Shown piece by piece: positions 20,842-33,059 of a stretch of DNA of 54,606 nucleotides. The notes beneath the pieces were generated by a model. It made no database searches, was not told the origin of the DNA, and worked only from the letters and a program-made list of their open reading frames with translations. The stretch is from Lingula anatina (taxonomy: Eukaryota > Brachiopoda > Lingulata > Lingulida > Lingulidae), in contig NW_019773736.1 in the NCBI RefSeq assembly GCF_001039355.2, forward strand, positions 135,457-190,062, read 5' to 3'. Both the position numbers and the translations under genes were made by a program. Each line of letters starts with the position of its first letter. Positions within the stretch are counted from its first letter, which is position 1.

Positions 20842-21037
20842 CGAGCCTCAGATTTGTGAGCACAAATGCCCAAATTAACAACTAAAACCACAAATTAAGT
20901 ACCCAATTAGTAGCCAGGAACACAGCGTTCTGACACAGAAACTGCTCTGAAGCTGTGTTCGTGGCTATTAATTTTATATTCGGGTACTTAATTCGAACTA
21001 TTAATTTGGGCATTTGTGTTCCCAAATGTAAGGCTCT
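20842..21037. repeat. ~196-bp foldback with ~85-bp arms
   Basis: The left arm (gagcctcagatttgtgagca, caaatgcccaaattaac, aattaagtacccaatta, gccaggaacacagc) is mirrored on the right (gctgtgttcgtggc, cgggtacttaatt, ttaatttgggcatttgtg, aaatgtaaggctc). The loop is about 25 nt. Arms show many mismatches, so it is an old element. Confidence 0.7.
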
Positions 21038-21678
21038 TGGTAGCATACAATGTACAGCAATTTCCGTTTGAGGCCTGCTTCTGAACCCATCACCTTGCGC
21101 TTACAAAAAAAAACATCCATTGCCACCAACTTATGCTTGCAACACACAGTTGTAACAGTCTAGGACATCTTGCAGTCAGGGTTGCAAACTCTAGGTATGC
21201 CTTTACACTGTTCTACACACTTCATAGCTTACTTATGTTCTTTTTTACTATTTTAAAAGTTATCATATACTGATCATATTTAGTATAAATTATATATTTA
21301 ATATATAGTAATTTAAAAAAGTTGGCAACCCATAGTAAAGTTAATAGTTAACATGTAGTGCAGGGCAGGTCCTTTGTTTCATAAATTCATAAAAAAATTT
21401 AATGTCCATTATATTTTTACCAGGGAAGGTGCATGCCTGTATGAGATAAATGTAGTAAGTGGGAGCACAGTGAGAAAAGGGTGCACTAGGTAATGCTGTG
21501 CATGATGGGTAACAAGTTGCATTATGGGAAACAAGGTGCATTGTGGATAAAATGATAAACCATAAGATTGGTGCATGTTTGGTTACTGACATAAAGCAAT
21601 GCCTTCTGGGTAATAAGGTACGAGCTATAAACAGGAGAGAAGGATAAGGAAAGGATATCGCAATAAACATCCACTTAC

Positions 21679-21795
21679 GACAGTCTAACTCATCAGTGTT
21701 ATCAGGGCAATCTCGCGTTCCGTCACAACGTTTTGCCTCTGGTATACAATTGCCGTTCTCACAGCGCCACTCTCCAGATCTACAAGGTATTGACT
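21679..21795 (-). CDS. HSPG2: Perlecan exon: LDLa module 5
   Basis: This 117-bp exon (phase 1-1) encodes [29 protein letters not shown] and PDNTDELDC, a canonical LDLa with an intact calcium cage. Acceptor TTTCAG, donor GTAAGT. The length is identical to most other LDLa exons here, consistent with tandem exon duplication. Confidence 0.94.
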
Positions 21796-23211
21796 CTGAA
21801 ACGGTGCCGGGTGAAAGAGGAATGTGCGTGTGTGGGGGGAAGTGTCCTCAGGGATATGTGATGGGAGATCAGTACATTAATCATCATAAAAAGATACCAA
21901 TTAAATGGCATGTGTTTGATGCAATTATTTGAAGCTGCTGTTTGCTAATTCAGAGGTACTTGTTGTGCCAAATGTTTTTTGAATTTTTCTTTTTGATGAA
22001 CTTATACTTCTACACGAGCACCTTCTTCTTCACAATTTAGCTTTCCATTTCACTTTTTAAGTAACAAGTGGGACTAAGCACACCTTTATTGCAATTTTTT
22101 ACCAAAAGTATAACCTATATGACAAGAAAGTGGTAGTGACAGTAATGGCATGGCCAGTTTATTGCAGATATATGAACAGCATTTCAAATGGTATCTTTTA
22201 TTCAAAATTTAGTAGCGAAATAAAATTTAAAAGATGAAGAGTGGATATAAATATTTCTCAGTGACAGATGTGCCTTCTGCAGTTCCACCTTCAAACGAAC
22301 ACTCTAGTGATCAGATGCAGATGTTCTAAAGTGATCAGACACTGCCCTCAAATATCACTTTCTAAATATTTACTCAATATCTTGCGTACATTTTCAAAGA
22401 ATTTTATTGAAGGTGTAGAGACCATTTCCATATGTTTATTGAATGTTTATAAAATTTTACTCATTATGTACTCCAAATGAGGATGAGTTCTTTGTTCAAT
22501 TCCATTTTGAAAACATGTCAAAATGAAAATAATATCTTGGGGCATTTAGAAAATTTGTACAGGACACAGAATGCTGCAGATGGCATGGGTTGTTTGGAAA
22601 CTTTACAAATAAAGCAGGACCACAAATACTGTTCCCAATAAACACAATTAAATTTTCCATTTTCTTCCATGAGAATTTGAAATAAGTTTCTTTATAGAAA
22701 GTGCACGTATAGAAAAGTTGAGAGGTGGATGAAAATATAATTTTGAACTCCTCTGCATCCATATGGCGGGAGATTTGTATACAAGATACATACACAATTT
22801 ACAATACTTACAAAATGAAATTATCAAGGTGCAACATGCCAATTTTTAATTATCTAAGAATCTCTGGCAGTTCTACTGAAACTGGTTCAATTTTTCCATC
22901 TAACTGACAAAAGGCTGAATGTGACATTACTCAGCTTTCATGCTTCTAAAAGTGAAAATTTTCAATGCAGAGACTACCTATGTGTAATATGAATTAAGTG
23001 AAATCTTGCTGGGAATGCTCTTAACTTTCAAAATTATTGCACAAATTAGGCTATAATTCAACCATTTGGCCAAAAACAAACACAATGAATGAATTTTGTA
23101 CAAAAGGTTAATCAGTGAAGTAGGAAATTCTATTCTATGTGACACGAAAACTGATGTGAAATGAATACCAAGTCCCTAAATTCCAACGTGAACATGTGCG
23201 AGGACACTTAC

Positions 23212-23328
23212 GACAGCCAAGTTCATCTGTCCCATCTTGGCAGTCCAACTTCCTGTCACAACGCTTGTTCTCATCGATGCATGCACCGTTACTACAGCGG
23301 AACTGATCCCTGCGACATTGCCTAGGCA
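23212..23328 (-). CDS. HSPG2: Perlecan exon: LDLa module 4
   Basis: This 117-bp exon (phase 1-1) encodes [30 protein letters not shown] and QDGTDELGC. All six cysteines are present. The acceptor is CCCGTAG, with a modest pyrimidine tract; the donor is GTAAGT. The CDRK-type loop, basic instead of CDG, is shared with modules 6 and 7. Confidence 0.94.
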
Positions 23329-24678
23329 CTACGGGGTAAGATATATAGTGCATTCATCAATATAAGGGGGTAAGAGTATAAGACAGAAGAGCAAGATGAT
23401 CAATAAAGGGGGTGAGAGTATCAGACATAAAAGCATTTTCATCTATTAAAAAAATAAAGAGAGAAAAGTGCATGATAAAAGAGTTTTCATCAATAAAAAG
23501 GGCAGCTGCTCATAAAATGCGTAACTTTCGGACTTGTACATTTTTCTCTATTAATTTTTTTAGGTAACCCAAATAAAATAATTCTGGGAAAGAAATCAAT
23601 TTCCTTGAATTTTATGAGTAAACTTTGTATAGCAAAACCTAATAAGAAGCATGCCTGATTATATCTAACCCTAAGAAAGACCTAGAGAAAGAAACAATTA
23701 TCTGATCTGCAAAGGAGTGGATGACAAAAATGTCAAAGTCTGGCAGATAGGAATTTTGCAACAGTGTGGTATAGTTCACCCCTTCAATATCTTCTGAATA
23801 CTGGAAAACCTCTATACAGGAATGCGCCTCCATTTTTAAAGTAATATAATATTTTTAGGGAATTTCACCTAGATTTGATGAAAAATTATACATTGAGCCA
23901 AATCCAAAAAAATCTGCTTCATCAAGTGATCTCAAAGAAGCCCTCCACATCAGCAGAAGGAAATCGTGGCCACAAGGTCACACACCTCTTTAATCTTTTT
24001 TTTTTCGACAGTCATTATGTCAATGTTTACTTTGTATCTTTTCTTCTTCATATCTAAACACTATATGGCAACAACAGAACACTGTTTTAAAAATTATAAA
24101 AAAAATTGATTTAACAGGCCATTCTGCTGAGGAAAATTGAAAACTTAACTTCTCCATACTAAAGAACTTGTTTACCCTTCAGTTACATCACAATACTTTC
24201 CATGATAATACACAGCAGTTAAATGTGTAACCATACTCGGTAACCATGAAAATATAAGTCACTATCACAGACAAAATCTGTCGGAAATTGCTACAATTCC
24301 TCTTAGTATTGCAAAACATCTAAACCTTTTACTAACAGTTGTATGCATGTGTCAAATGCCAGAGACTTTGGGTAATTGCCCTTACACTGAAATCAAGAAT
24401 GTGATCAGAGATGAGGGGAAATAGAGCTCATTCTCTCATAGCTTAAAAATGTCTACCAGCTCTTTTTTACAAACCATTTGTCAACATTTCCAAAGCAAAA
24501 ATAAATGGTCTCGATACCTTATCAAATAGAAACAGCTTTACAAGGGTGAATGCTTTCAACTGGTAAATATGCCACTTTTCATTGTATTTGTATCACTAAT
24601 TAAGACTTAGCCATAAAAAAGGATTTATTCAAGTATTGGGCATACAAAAATATCTCTATTTGACAAAAACAAAGGCTT

Positions 24679-24890
24679 CATTCACATGCAATATCTATTT
24701 TCTAAATTCTATTTTCTATTCGTGGTATGTCTTATGATCGTGGTCTGTGCCCTGAATATCCCGCGGCGTAATTACTGGCAGCGCGAGCCAGTTACTATAA
24801 GTTACTATAAGTACACAGAAAGTGTATCTCTACAGTGTTTTATATGCTCAGGTGGATCCAAGAACTTACCCAGGAAAAGGGGGAGAGGCA
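24679..24890. repeat. 212-bp direct repeat left of the assembly gap
   Basis: Starts cattcacatgcaatatctat and ends gggggagaggca. It repeats at 25001-25212 with one base change that I can see (attcgtgg versus attcgcgg). It abuts the N run, so it is probably the same locus assembled twice from two haplotypes. Confidence 0.85.
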
Positions 24891-25000
24891 NNNNNNNNNN
24901 NNNNNNNNNNNNNNNNNNNNNNNNNNNNNNNNNNNNNNNNNNNNNNNNNNNNNNNNNNNNNNNNNNNNNNNNNNNNNNNNNNNNNNNNNNNNNNNNNNNN
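24891..25000. other. Assembly gap, 110 N
   Basis: A run of Ns lies inside the intron between LDLa3 and LDLa4. Its flanks duplicate each other, so the real gap may be nil or negative, although a small hidden exon cannot be excluded. Confidence 0.98.
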
Positions 25001-25212
25001 CATTCACATGCAATATCTATTTTCTAAATTCTATTTTCTATTCGCGGTATGTCTTATGATCGTGGTCTGTGCCCTGAATATCCCGCGGCGTAATTACTGG
25101 CAGCGCGAGCCAGTTACTATAAGTTACTATAAGTACACAGAAAGTGTATCTCTACAGTGTTTTATATGCTCAGGTGGATCCAAGAACTTACCCAGGAAAA
25201 GGGGGAGAGGCA
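25001..25212. repeat. 212-bp direct repeat right of the assembly gap
   Basis: Partner of 24679-24890. It continues into unique intron sequence at 25213. Both copies contain the short tandem ttactataag repeated twice. Confidence 0.85.
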
Positions 25213-25350
25213 GAATTAAAAAGATTTTGCCTTGCTTGTCTTGGCAACCATAAAATAGTAGCGAAGACGATTGTGATGCTATATGAAAGATATAGAAATT
25301 GTTTTTTCTTGTTTCACCAATACTACTTTTTATTTGAAGCGTGTGTATGT

Positions 25351-25365
25351 GGGGGGGGGGGGGGG
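25351..25365. repeat. Poly-G tract (15 G)
   Basis: Homopolymer following gtgtgtatgt; could slow sequencing or form a G-quadruplex. Confidence 0.95.
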
Positions 25366-25547
25366 TGAGTGAAAAGGGCAAAATGGGGGTATTTACAAAG
25401 CTAAGATCCATAGTGTCCCTTAAATCTGCTGCTACTGTACCTTTTAACCACATCGTAAATTTTTCATCTTTCTAGACTAAACCATTTCACAAAGACACAC
25501 AGACACACACATATATATACACACACATACACAGTTCGAAAACTTAC

Positions 25548-25664
25548 GGCAGTTCTCTTCGTCACTCCTGTCACGGCAGTCAGGAAAGTTGTCACAGCGA
25601 CGACGACTGTCGATACATGTTCCATCGGTGCACCTGAACTCCCCAGCACTACAGCTAGGTGGCG
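25548..25664 (-). CDS. HSPG2: Perlecan exon: LDLa module 3
   Basis: This 117-bp exon (phase 1-1) encodes [29 protein letters not shown] and RDRSDEENC. Six cysteines and the SDE calcium motif are present; the usual Gly after CD is Asn here. Acceptor CTTCCAG, donor GTAAGT. In sense orientation the donor is followed by an interrupted GT/TA microsatellite. Confidence 0.94.
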
Positions 25665-27722
25665 CTGGAAGCAAGATGAGACAATGCTTTACAAGGAAAT
25701 GGAGACTATTTGCTGTTATCGTGATCCAGCCAGGAGACCATGGATTTCTGATGCCATGACGATTGGATGACAAGAAAGTATGTAACGAAGAAAAGGGAGC
25801 CTTTTTGTGTAATTTGTTGTGTATAAAAGCTACCAAGAACTTGTAAATCAGAACTTATTTACGATTTGTCAACTGTATATCAAAAAGACATACATTAAAC
25901 TGTCTGGTAATGATGAGCTTTTTGAAACAAAAAAAGCAAAGCCGAAGCACTTGCACAGTTTTCTTTTCTTTTTTTTAAATTTAATGTACAGCAATGTTTG
26001 TGAACTATTATCCACCCTTACCAAAGAACTTCTTGCTTTACAGCAGTTACAGCTATTTTCTCAAATCTTAATTTTGTGGGTTTTACAACTGAATATATCA
26101 ACTAATGTACGTAGATCAAATCTAAGACCTGTTACACTGGAGATGGGACAAGATAATACACTGCACCTCAGACCAAAGTAGTTTTTTGTATTTCAAAGCA
26201 CTTACATGTCCATTTAAAGGAAGAACAGTTTAACTGTAGAGTGTGAAGTGTACAATTACAAGGATACATTCGGTATCACCACAATTTTCTAATGCATATA
26301 TTCATTTTCAATGGGCCCAAGAGGCTTGGGTCTGTATGGAATGTTTCTTCATTAATATGCCTATCATAATTTATAAATTAACTATTACTATAATTTATCT
26401 TTAACCATATTCACGATGGTAAATATCTAACTTCACAACCTTATCTCAATAAAGTAGGAAAATATCAATTTTATGAGCAAGTGATTTATAGTGCAATTAT
26501 TGTATATATGTCATAATTTCAGCACACCAGAAGACAGAATACAAATTATCAGTTCTCATAAAAAAAAATAAAATTAAAAATAATTTTCATGGAATACATG
26601 CACACAGTAAAATATGTTGTGCAATTTTAGCAACTATCTAAAAACAAAAGGAATATGTGAATCTATATATGATGTACGATGGGAGTGAAAATATGGTTGG
26701 TACATTAATATTCCTTCACAAATTCGAAAGAGAGGAAGATTTATTTTAGTTTAAAAAGCTGTGTCTATACAAATTATTAACTTTATTTGAACATATTAGG
26801 TAGATATTTTGATCGAAATTTTGGATAATCACATTTATGAACAGCAAACACATTTTTATTGCCACAAATTTGAAAGCTTTAAACTTAAAACTAATAATAT
26901 TTTGAAGGCAGTGCTCAATCAGTTAACTGTAAATTGTAATATTTTTGTTCATGTTGGATATGAATTTCTTTGTGTAAACACAGCTTTATTTGTAGATACA
27001 TTTTTAATCTACTCTGTGATTTTGGCTAAGATACGTGTTGTGAAATTGTTAAAAAAATAATATCAATAAATGAAACAAAGTGCAGGGCACTACTACCATC
27101 TAAATCTAATTAGTTTAAATTTAATTAGTTAAAATGAGTGCTTCCACTATCCAGAAAAACTTCAATATTCTTTTTTAGAAATGTAAGTAACAACTATAGC
27201 CAAAAATAATAATTTCTTTAAAATGTCACGCATTAGGTTCAAATGTATAATAAGTTGTCAATATTTTTCTGTAAAATGGAATTCACTATAAATTATTTAC
27301 CTCCACCACAAGACCATATTTTAGAACACTGAATAATATATACATAATATAAGACAAAAATATATATATCAAAGGCAAAACTATCACATTATAAGGCAGT
27401 ATACCCTTGTACGGCACATTGCATTTCATTATAGCCAAAACTAAGCTATGTAGTTGTATGTAATATGGAATATCTGAATATTATTGAAAATAAAAATAAA
27501 TAGCTGGTTTATAGTAGTGCTGCAAAGAAATTCATAATCAGAACGAAAAATAAGCAGCAGAATTTATTACCAGTAAACTAACACACACACATATATAATA
27601 CCAACATAAAAACACTGAAAACAAATACAAAACATTCGAGTACATTTAGACATAAACATGCAACCACTAAGTGCAATTTCGTGAAGGGAGCGCTGTACAC
27701 GCACATGCACCGCACAACTTAC

Positions 27723-27869
27723 GACAGTTCTCCTCGTCAGTGTTATCTGCGCAATCTCTGTGGCCATCGCAAACTTGTGTGATTGAAATGCATGAGCCAG
27801 ATGGAGCATTTGCTGTGCCGCCATTACGACACTGAAACTCGTTTGAATAACAGCGCGGCGCATCGGTTG
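27723..27869 (-). CDS. HSPG2: Perlecan exon: LDLa module 2, with a long first loop
   Basis: This 147-bp exon (phase 1-1) encodes CYSNEFQCRNGG, then TANAPSGSC, ISITQVCDGHRDC and ADNTDEENC. The calcium-binding [12 protein letters not shown] motif is intact. The segment between the second and third cysteines is about 8-9 residues longer than in the other LDLa repeats here (GGTANAPSGS). Acceptor ACCATAG, donor GTAAGT. Confidence 0.93.
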
Positions 27870-28689
27870 CTATGGTAATTGATACAGGATAGTTGAGAGA
27901 TATTTGCATTCGCTTAAAGCTAATTGATAATAGCAAGAATACACAAAATATCTGTCATAGGCAGGAAGACCCTGAACGTTAGAAAACTAATAATATGTCA
28001 TCACTGTAGTCAACAATTACAATTTTTTTTTCTGAAAAAGTTGACTTTTATATCCCCCTTACTGACCCAACCTGAGAAAATGGCACAGCTCAAACTGCCA
28101 TTTACAGCAGGCCTTTTTTGACCCAAGAGCCATTCTTTCATATCCCCCAAAAAGAATCATGCCAGATTTTGGACATCCTTTATTTTCAATAATTTAAATT
28201 CAACATATAATGTCCACTGTCAAATACATGGCGTTCAGGGTAAGTTTCAAGCAAAATAATTCAATAGAATTCATCATTCATGCATAAAACAAAGCTATTC
28301 TTGGCAATGAATAAATAATGAGAGACAAGCACAGAATTTAGATCCACCATCAATGGACCTTGTTCATGTCACATTTCAGACGATAGTGGATTGAAGCATA
28401 GTGTACTGCTCTCAGTATTTAATTCCTCTAAGTAAAAAATAACTCTGTTTTGTCATCTCACCTAGAGATCATAATCTACCTTTTACATAACAATTGAGCA
28501 TGCAGTTGAAGTATAAAGTATATCCCCTTAATTGGTGTCTTAATAATTATAATAATAATACCTTTAAAAGCAGTATATCAAAGACAATATCTTCACAGTA
28601 GTAAACCTTTGCCCATTAGCAATAACTGACTTGGCAAAAACATCTGTGAGTTGAACTTGGTGATCAGACAATTAAGTTTGGGTAAAGCC

Positions 28690-28884
28690 CCCTTTACACT
28701 GGGCGGTGTCCTTTCTGCATCCAGCAGTATGGTCCCATTTGAGAGTAAAAAATGATAATACTTTACGTGCTGACAACTGGCCTATCATTAGAAATCCATT
28801 CTGATACCAAATCATGCCTCCTTATCACGACCATAGCGATGCCAATTTCATGGTCGCGGAAAGGACGCCGTTCAGTGTAAAGGG
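28690..28884. mobile_element. MITE family 2 (TIR CCCTTTACACTG), copy 1
   Basis: The left end ccctttacactgggcggtgt and the right end ccgttcagtgtaaaggg are inverted. The internal block cccatttgagagtaaaaaat and the later agcgatgccaatttcatggt are shared with the copy at 46988-47209. No coding capacity. Confidence 0.75.
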
Positions 28885-29800
28885 AATATAAGCAAACTTT
28901 TGGTAAGAAGGTAAGAAAATTGAATTGTTAAGTTGGCTTGGTAATTTAGATGGCTAAGGAAAAAACATAAACTGTATATTTGTGTGTGTGTTAAAAAAAT
29001 GTATGCATTTCATTTATTTTCACCACTATTTGCACGTGTCTACAAGTTGAAACAGAGCAGAAGCTAACTTATTGACTCTAGTTGAGGGGTTTGCATTTAT
29101 AAAACAAGGGTTTTACAAGTTGTAACATTGGAAAATTGGCCAGTGAGGAATTCTTTTGCTAGCAGAGATTACAAAAACTCCATCACTTCAATGATAATTT
29201 GACACAATTTCTAAATTGCCCTATATATAAATGACACTAAAAATCCCCCAATTTAATACAATTTACCCCAAAACAATAGCAGTACACATAAAAATGTCTC
29301 AATTTACTATGACTCACCCACGGACCACCAGAATTACAAAATCATGAACACCTTTGCCTTCCAAAAAGATGTGTGTTCACCAGTCTTGGAACATAGTATA
29401 TAAAGGGCAATGTGATTTGCTAATGACTCAAGCTGAAATAGTTTACCCATCTGGAAGTCTGATTAAAATCTGGCACCAAGGCTCAAGGATTTTTTTTTTT
29501 CTTTTTTCAACTTTCTTTTCTTTCAAATAGAGCATGCTAAAACTGAATACAGTAACATGCAAAACAATAGTCACGAGATGTACACTTGTACCAATGACAT
29601 AAATTTGGTATTGGGCTGTGACCCTTGCTTCTTTCATTTATCCTTTTTGACTTTATAATCTTTATAGATTATAGAATCCTTTACATATAAATGTGCAAAT
29701 TTGACTGCAAATGACTAGAAATTATCATTTATACATTTTCAGGTCCCAGAGAGTGATGTGCACCTTTTTTAATGCCAGTCAAAAATGCAGAAAAGTTGAA

Positions 29801-30089
29801 GGGGCCATTCAGAATAGATGATCTGAGTACCAACTGATCCGCCGATTAAATATGGCTGACCACACTTCAAAAGCCATGCCACTGATTCCATGATGGTCTT
29901 CCTGCCTACACAGGCACCATCGCTGCAGGGGCCTAGCAATCACTTCGGAGCCGAGATTTAATTTGTTAAATGGTGCGTGTGGATACGGGAGACCATCGGG
30001 AATCAGCGGCATCACTTTTGAAGTGGAGTCGGCCATATTTAATCGGTGGTTCAGTTAGTACTCGGATCATCTATTCTGAAAATGGCCCC
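29801..30089. mobile_element. Foldback element with ~100-bp arms (TIR GGGGCCATTCAGAATAGATG)
   Basis: The left arm ggggccattcagaatagatg runs on through gattaaatatggctgacc. The right arm is its inverse (ggccatatttaatcggtgg ... catctattctgaaaatggcccc). Arms extend to the cttcaaaagc/cttttgaagtg region, leaving a short centre. The small minus-strand ORF inside is probably incidental. Confidence 0.75.
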
Positions 30090-30379
30090 AAAGATTTCCC
30101 TGGGTAAAAAATCCTGATTGATTGGAAGAATGAACCATGGAGCCTTCAATTCTAGCAGCCTGAGATAGTAAACATTCCGGAAATTACTCTAAGAATCATC
30201 TGATCTATTTTTACCCAGGCAGTATTTATTCAAAAGGCTCTTGCATTTTACTAGAAGGTGTGAGGCAGGATGGTAGAATTGGGAATTGTTTTTTGCTGTT
30301 GATATTCCTGTTCAGTTCTGCCATTGGTTTACATATATGACTTTATTACAAATTTTGTTTTTACACCGATACCTCACAA

Positions 30380-30500
30380 CACCTACAGACACACACACAC
30401 ATGCATACATACATGCACACTAACATTTACAAACCTGCATATACATACACATGCATGCACACGAATCCATGCATGCACACACACAAACAGATGCACACAG

Positions 30501-30535
<35 letters not shown>
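30380..30535. repeat. CA-rich microsatellite
   Basis: Interrupted acacac/atgcat units, ending in a pure (CA)n at about 30502-30534. Confidence 0.93.
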
Positions 30536-30539
<4 letters not shown>

Positions 30540-31832
30540 CTTATTACTTAAATTTAACAAATCTCACTGGAAAGAGGCACCCCTTTGGGCTCATAGTTTA
30601 AGTGGTCCTTCATTTTAACCTTCCCTTTGTTTTTTCCAAACCACAATTTAGTTACTCACACATTCTCATGTGACAGTCCTCATTTTTTTAAAATCAATAC
30701 ATTCATGCTGCTGACATTGCTTTAAGAGATTTCATTTCAAATTCCATAGTGTTTTTTTTAAGAAATATGACTTAGAAAGTATGCAAATGCTACACCCTTC
30801 TTCGATTAACGAGTCAAAAGATATATATTCACATGACTGTATGGCTCTCACATGCGTAACCTGTCACACGGAAGGAGTGAAAAAATATTTTAAGATTGAA
30901 ACATGTGCTTACAAAATTTGCAACCATGCCAAATTTTAATCCAGTACTTTGCTCATATTATTTAAGCAGGTGAAGTTGTTTTCCACTGAGGGCTTTCTTT
31001 CTCTAGAAAACTCATTGGCTTCTTACTGTAAACTGACTCCAAAAACAGCAACATATAAAATAAGCCACTTTACCACTTACACTGGACCAAATAAGTTAAT
31101 AAAATAAGTTTTGAATAATAAACAAAAGCTATGTAATATAGTGGGGAAATATTCAGCGTACATAAAAAAGTAACAAATGGTGGATGCATTTTCTATCAAT
31201 ATTTGGTTAAAATATTTCCCTTAGCTTATATGGTTATTTCAATGATTAAAAAAAATGTTTCCAAACTTATTTGGTTGAGTGAATAAATCTGGGTAAAAGT
31301 TAATCAGAGAGGTGCTAGGATAGCACATCAGGTGAGATAGAAAAATGCAGCTTACTGACGGAAATAAAAACTGAGCTAACGCCAATAAAAACAACATGGC
31401 CCAACTGCTGGCATAGCTGGGCAAATATACCCATCTACTAGAAAAACACATCAAATTAGGCCAGGTTATTCCATTTTTAAATATGAGGATGGGTTTCAGC
31501 TTACCTGCTTAGGAAAAACTGCACTCTGATTAATTTTTAGCATGTTTGTGCACAATATCTTGATTCCATTTTTAATAGTGAACATTTTTGTTATTCATAA
31601 AATCTATATTTAAACAGAGCCCCCCAAAACTTGCCGCCAAATATTAACAAATATTTTTCTCATTTTAATTTTTTTTCCACTTATATCCTTTTCAATGTAA
31701 CAAAATGTCCATCCACCAAAAATACTTAAAATAACGTTACATATCTTGCCAATGATGCATTTTGAAAAAACAAAACCTCTTAAAATCCCTACTAAGAATT
31801 CAAATGTAATAGCCCTCATCTTCAGCCTCTAT

Positions 31833-32087
31833 GGGACCATTCCTAGACCCTATTGTACTAACTGTGGATCGATCTATCTCAAAGGGGTTTATTGTTAAAT
31901 TGCAATCAACTTAAGCAGCTTAAATGTCTATCATGCCTACTGAAGCTGCTAGGTGGTAATTATCATTTAGCAGCTTCAGTAGGTATGCCAGACATCCAAG
32001 CCACTTAAACTGAAAGCAATTTAACATGAAACCCCTTAGAGATGGATCGATCCTGTTAGATCGAACTAGGTATGGGAACCCAGTCTA
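31833..32087. mobile_element. Palindromic MITE family 1, copy 4
   Basis: Left gggaccattcctagaccc with gtggatcgatc; right gatggatcgatcctgttaga with ggtatgggaacccagtct. Central arms gcttaaatgtctatcatgcc and ggtatgccagacatccaagc, and cactgaagctgct-type inner repeats, make almost the whole element a foldback. Confidence 0.8.
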
Positions 32088-32811
32088 TCTGCAGTGTTTT
32101 AATAGCAAACACCATCAAACTACCAGCCTGTGCACTTGTATGCTATTTTAATTGCTCACATTTTCAGAAAGGGGACTGAAATTGCTTCTACTTCCTCATA
32201 TGTAAAGCTGGCAGATGTCTGCTGCAGAGCACAAGAAGTGAGAGGGGGGAAACGTACGCTAAATACTTGCCAGCCCTTGGAAGAAGACATTCCTATTTTA
32301 ATCTAAATCAAAATGGTTTTGCTTTTCTGTAGATTTTATCTCAAAGAATTCTAGAGGAGAATATCCCAAGAAAAAGGTCAAAGGGTAGGGGGTCTGAAAC
32401 GTGTTTCTGAAATATCTTATGGGGGGCTCAATATAAGAATCATGGAATCAGATCCAGATGTTACTGAATGACCTTACTATAACGTTTTCCATTTTCAAAT
32501 TTAAATGGGCAGATAATTTTGCTCCTCAAAATAATCACAGAATGTATGTATATTAACTGAGCCATAATTCCATGATAACAATCTTTTGAAAATGTAAGTA
32601 TACCTCAAAATATAACTGCCATGTTTAATACAGTTACTACACATCATTTTAATCCTTGAGACACAAGACCACTAGGTGATAGCTTTCAAGTGTTTTATAC
32701 CCAGAGATATATTAGTGTCTCCAAGAACATTTAATCCAGACATAATATTTATGGCAGATGAAATCTTCAAAAACACTGCAGTACTAGATGAAAAACAGAG
32801 GCCTAGCTACT

Positions 32812-33059
32812 TTAAAGCCTAGATTACATTTGAAATGCATTGCCGGTACAGTGCATGTATACTGCCCGTAATCCCCTTTTCATACGGCGTTGGAGAGGAG
32901 GTAGACGGCGCTTGTGCGAAATCGCATGGAATTGTATGAATTTAAAGCCATGTAATGTAGACATACTTGGCGAAGCCCGTGGCTCCTTACGATTTCAAAA
33001 AAAAAATTGTATGGACAATTTCATCGCATGGCGCCCGGGTAAATGTAATCTAGGCTTAA
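32812..33059. mobile_element. TTAA-flanked MITE-like element
   Basis: The left end ttaaagcctagattacattt and the right end aaatgtaatctaggcttaa are inverted, with TTAA at both outer edges. About 248 bp, no credible protein. TTAA target duplications are typical of piggyBac-type transposition, which suggests but does not prove that origin. Confidence 0.65.

Larger units (their letters stand above)
18221..25547. other. Introns separating LDLa3 to LDLa7
   Basis: Four introns of 1.3-2.2 kb. Contents: AAT repeat, foldback 20842-21037, the assembly gap with its duplicated flanks, and a poly-G tract. Small ORFs here have no recognisable protein features. Confidence 0.6.

Noticed and set aside
20842-20885. 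tRNA-like or SINE B-box (attcgagcctc)
   Set aside because: No matching A box, cloverleaf or 3' tail; the sequence is explained by the foldback arm.
24686-25253. Plus-strand ORFs crossing the N gap
   Set aside because: They contain runs of unknown residues and repeat each other because of the duplicated gap flanks.
29809-30036. 75-residue minus-strand ORF
   Set aside because: Lies wholly inside a palindromic foldback element.
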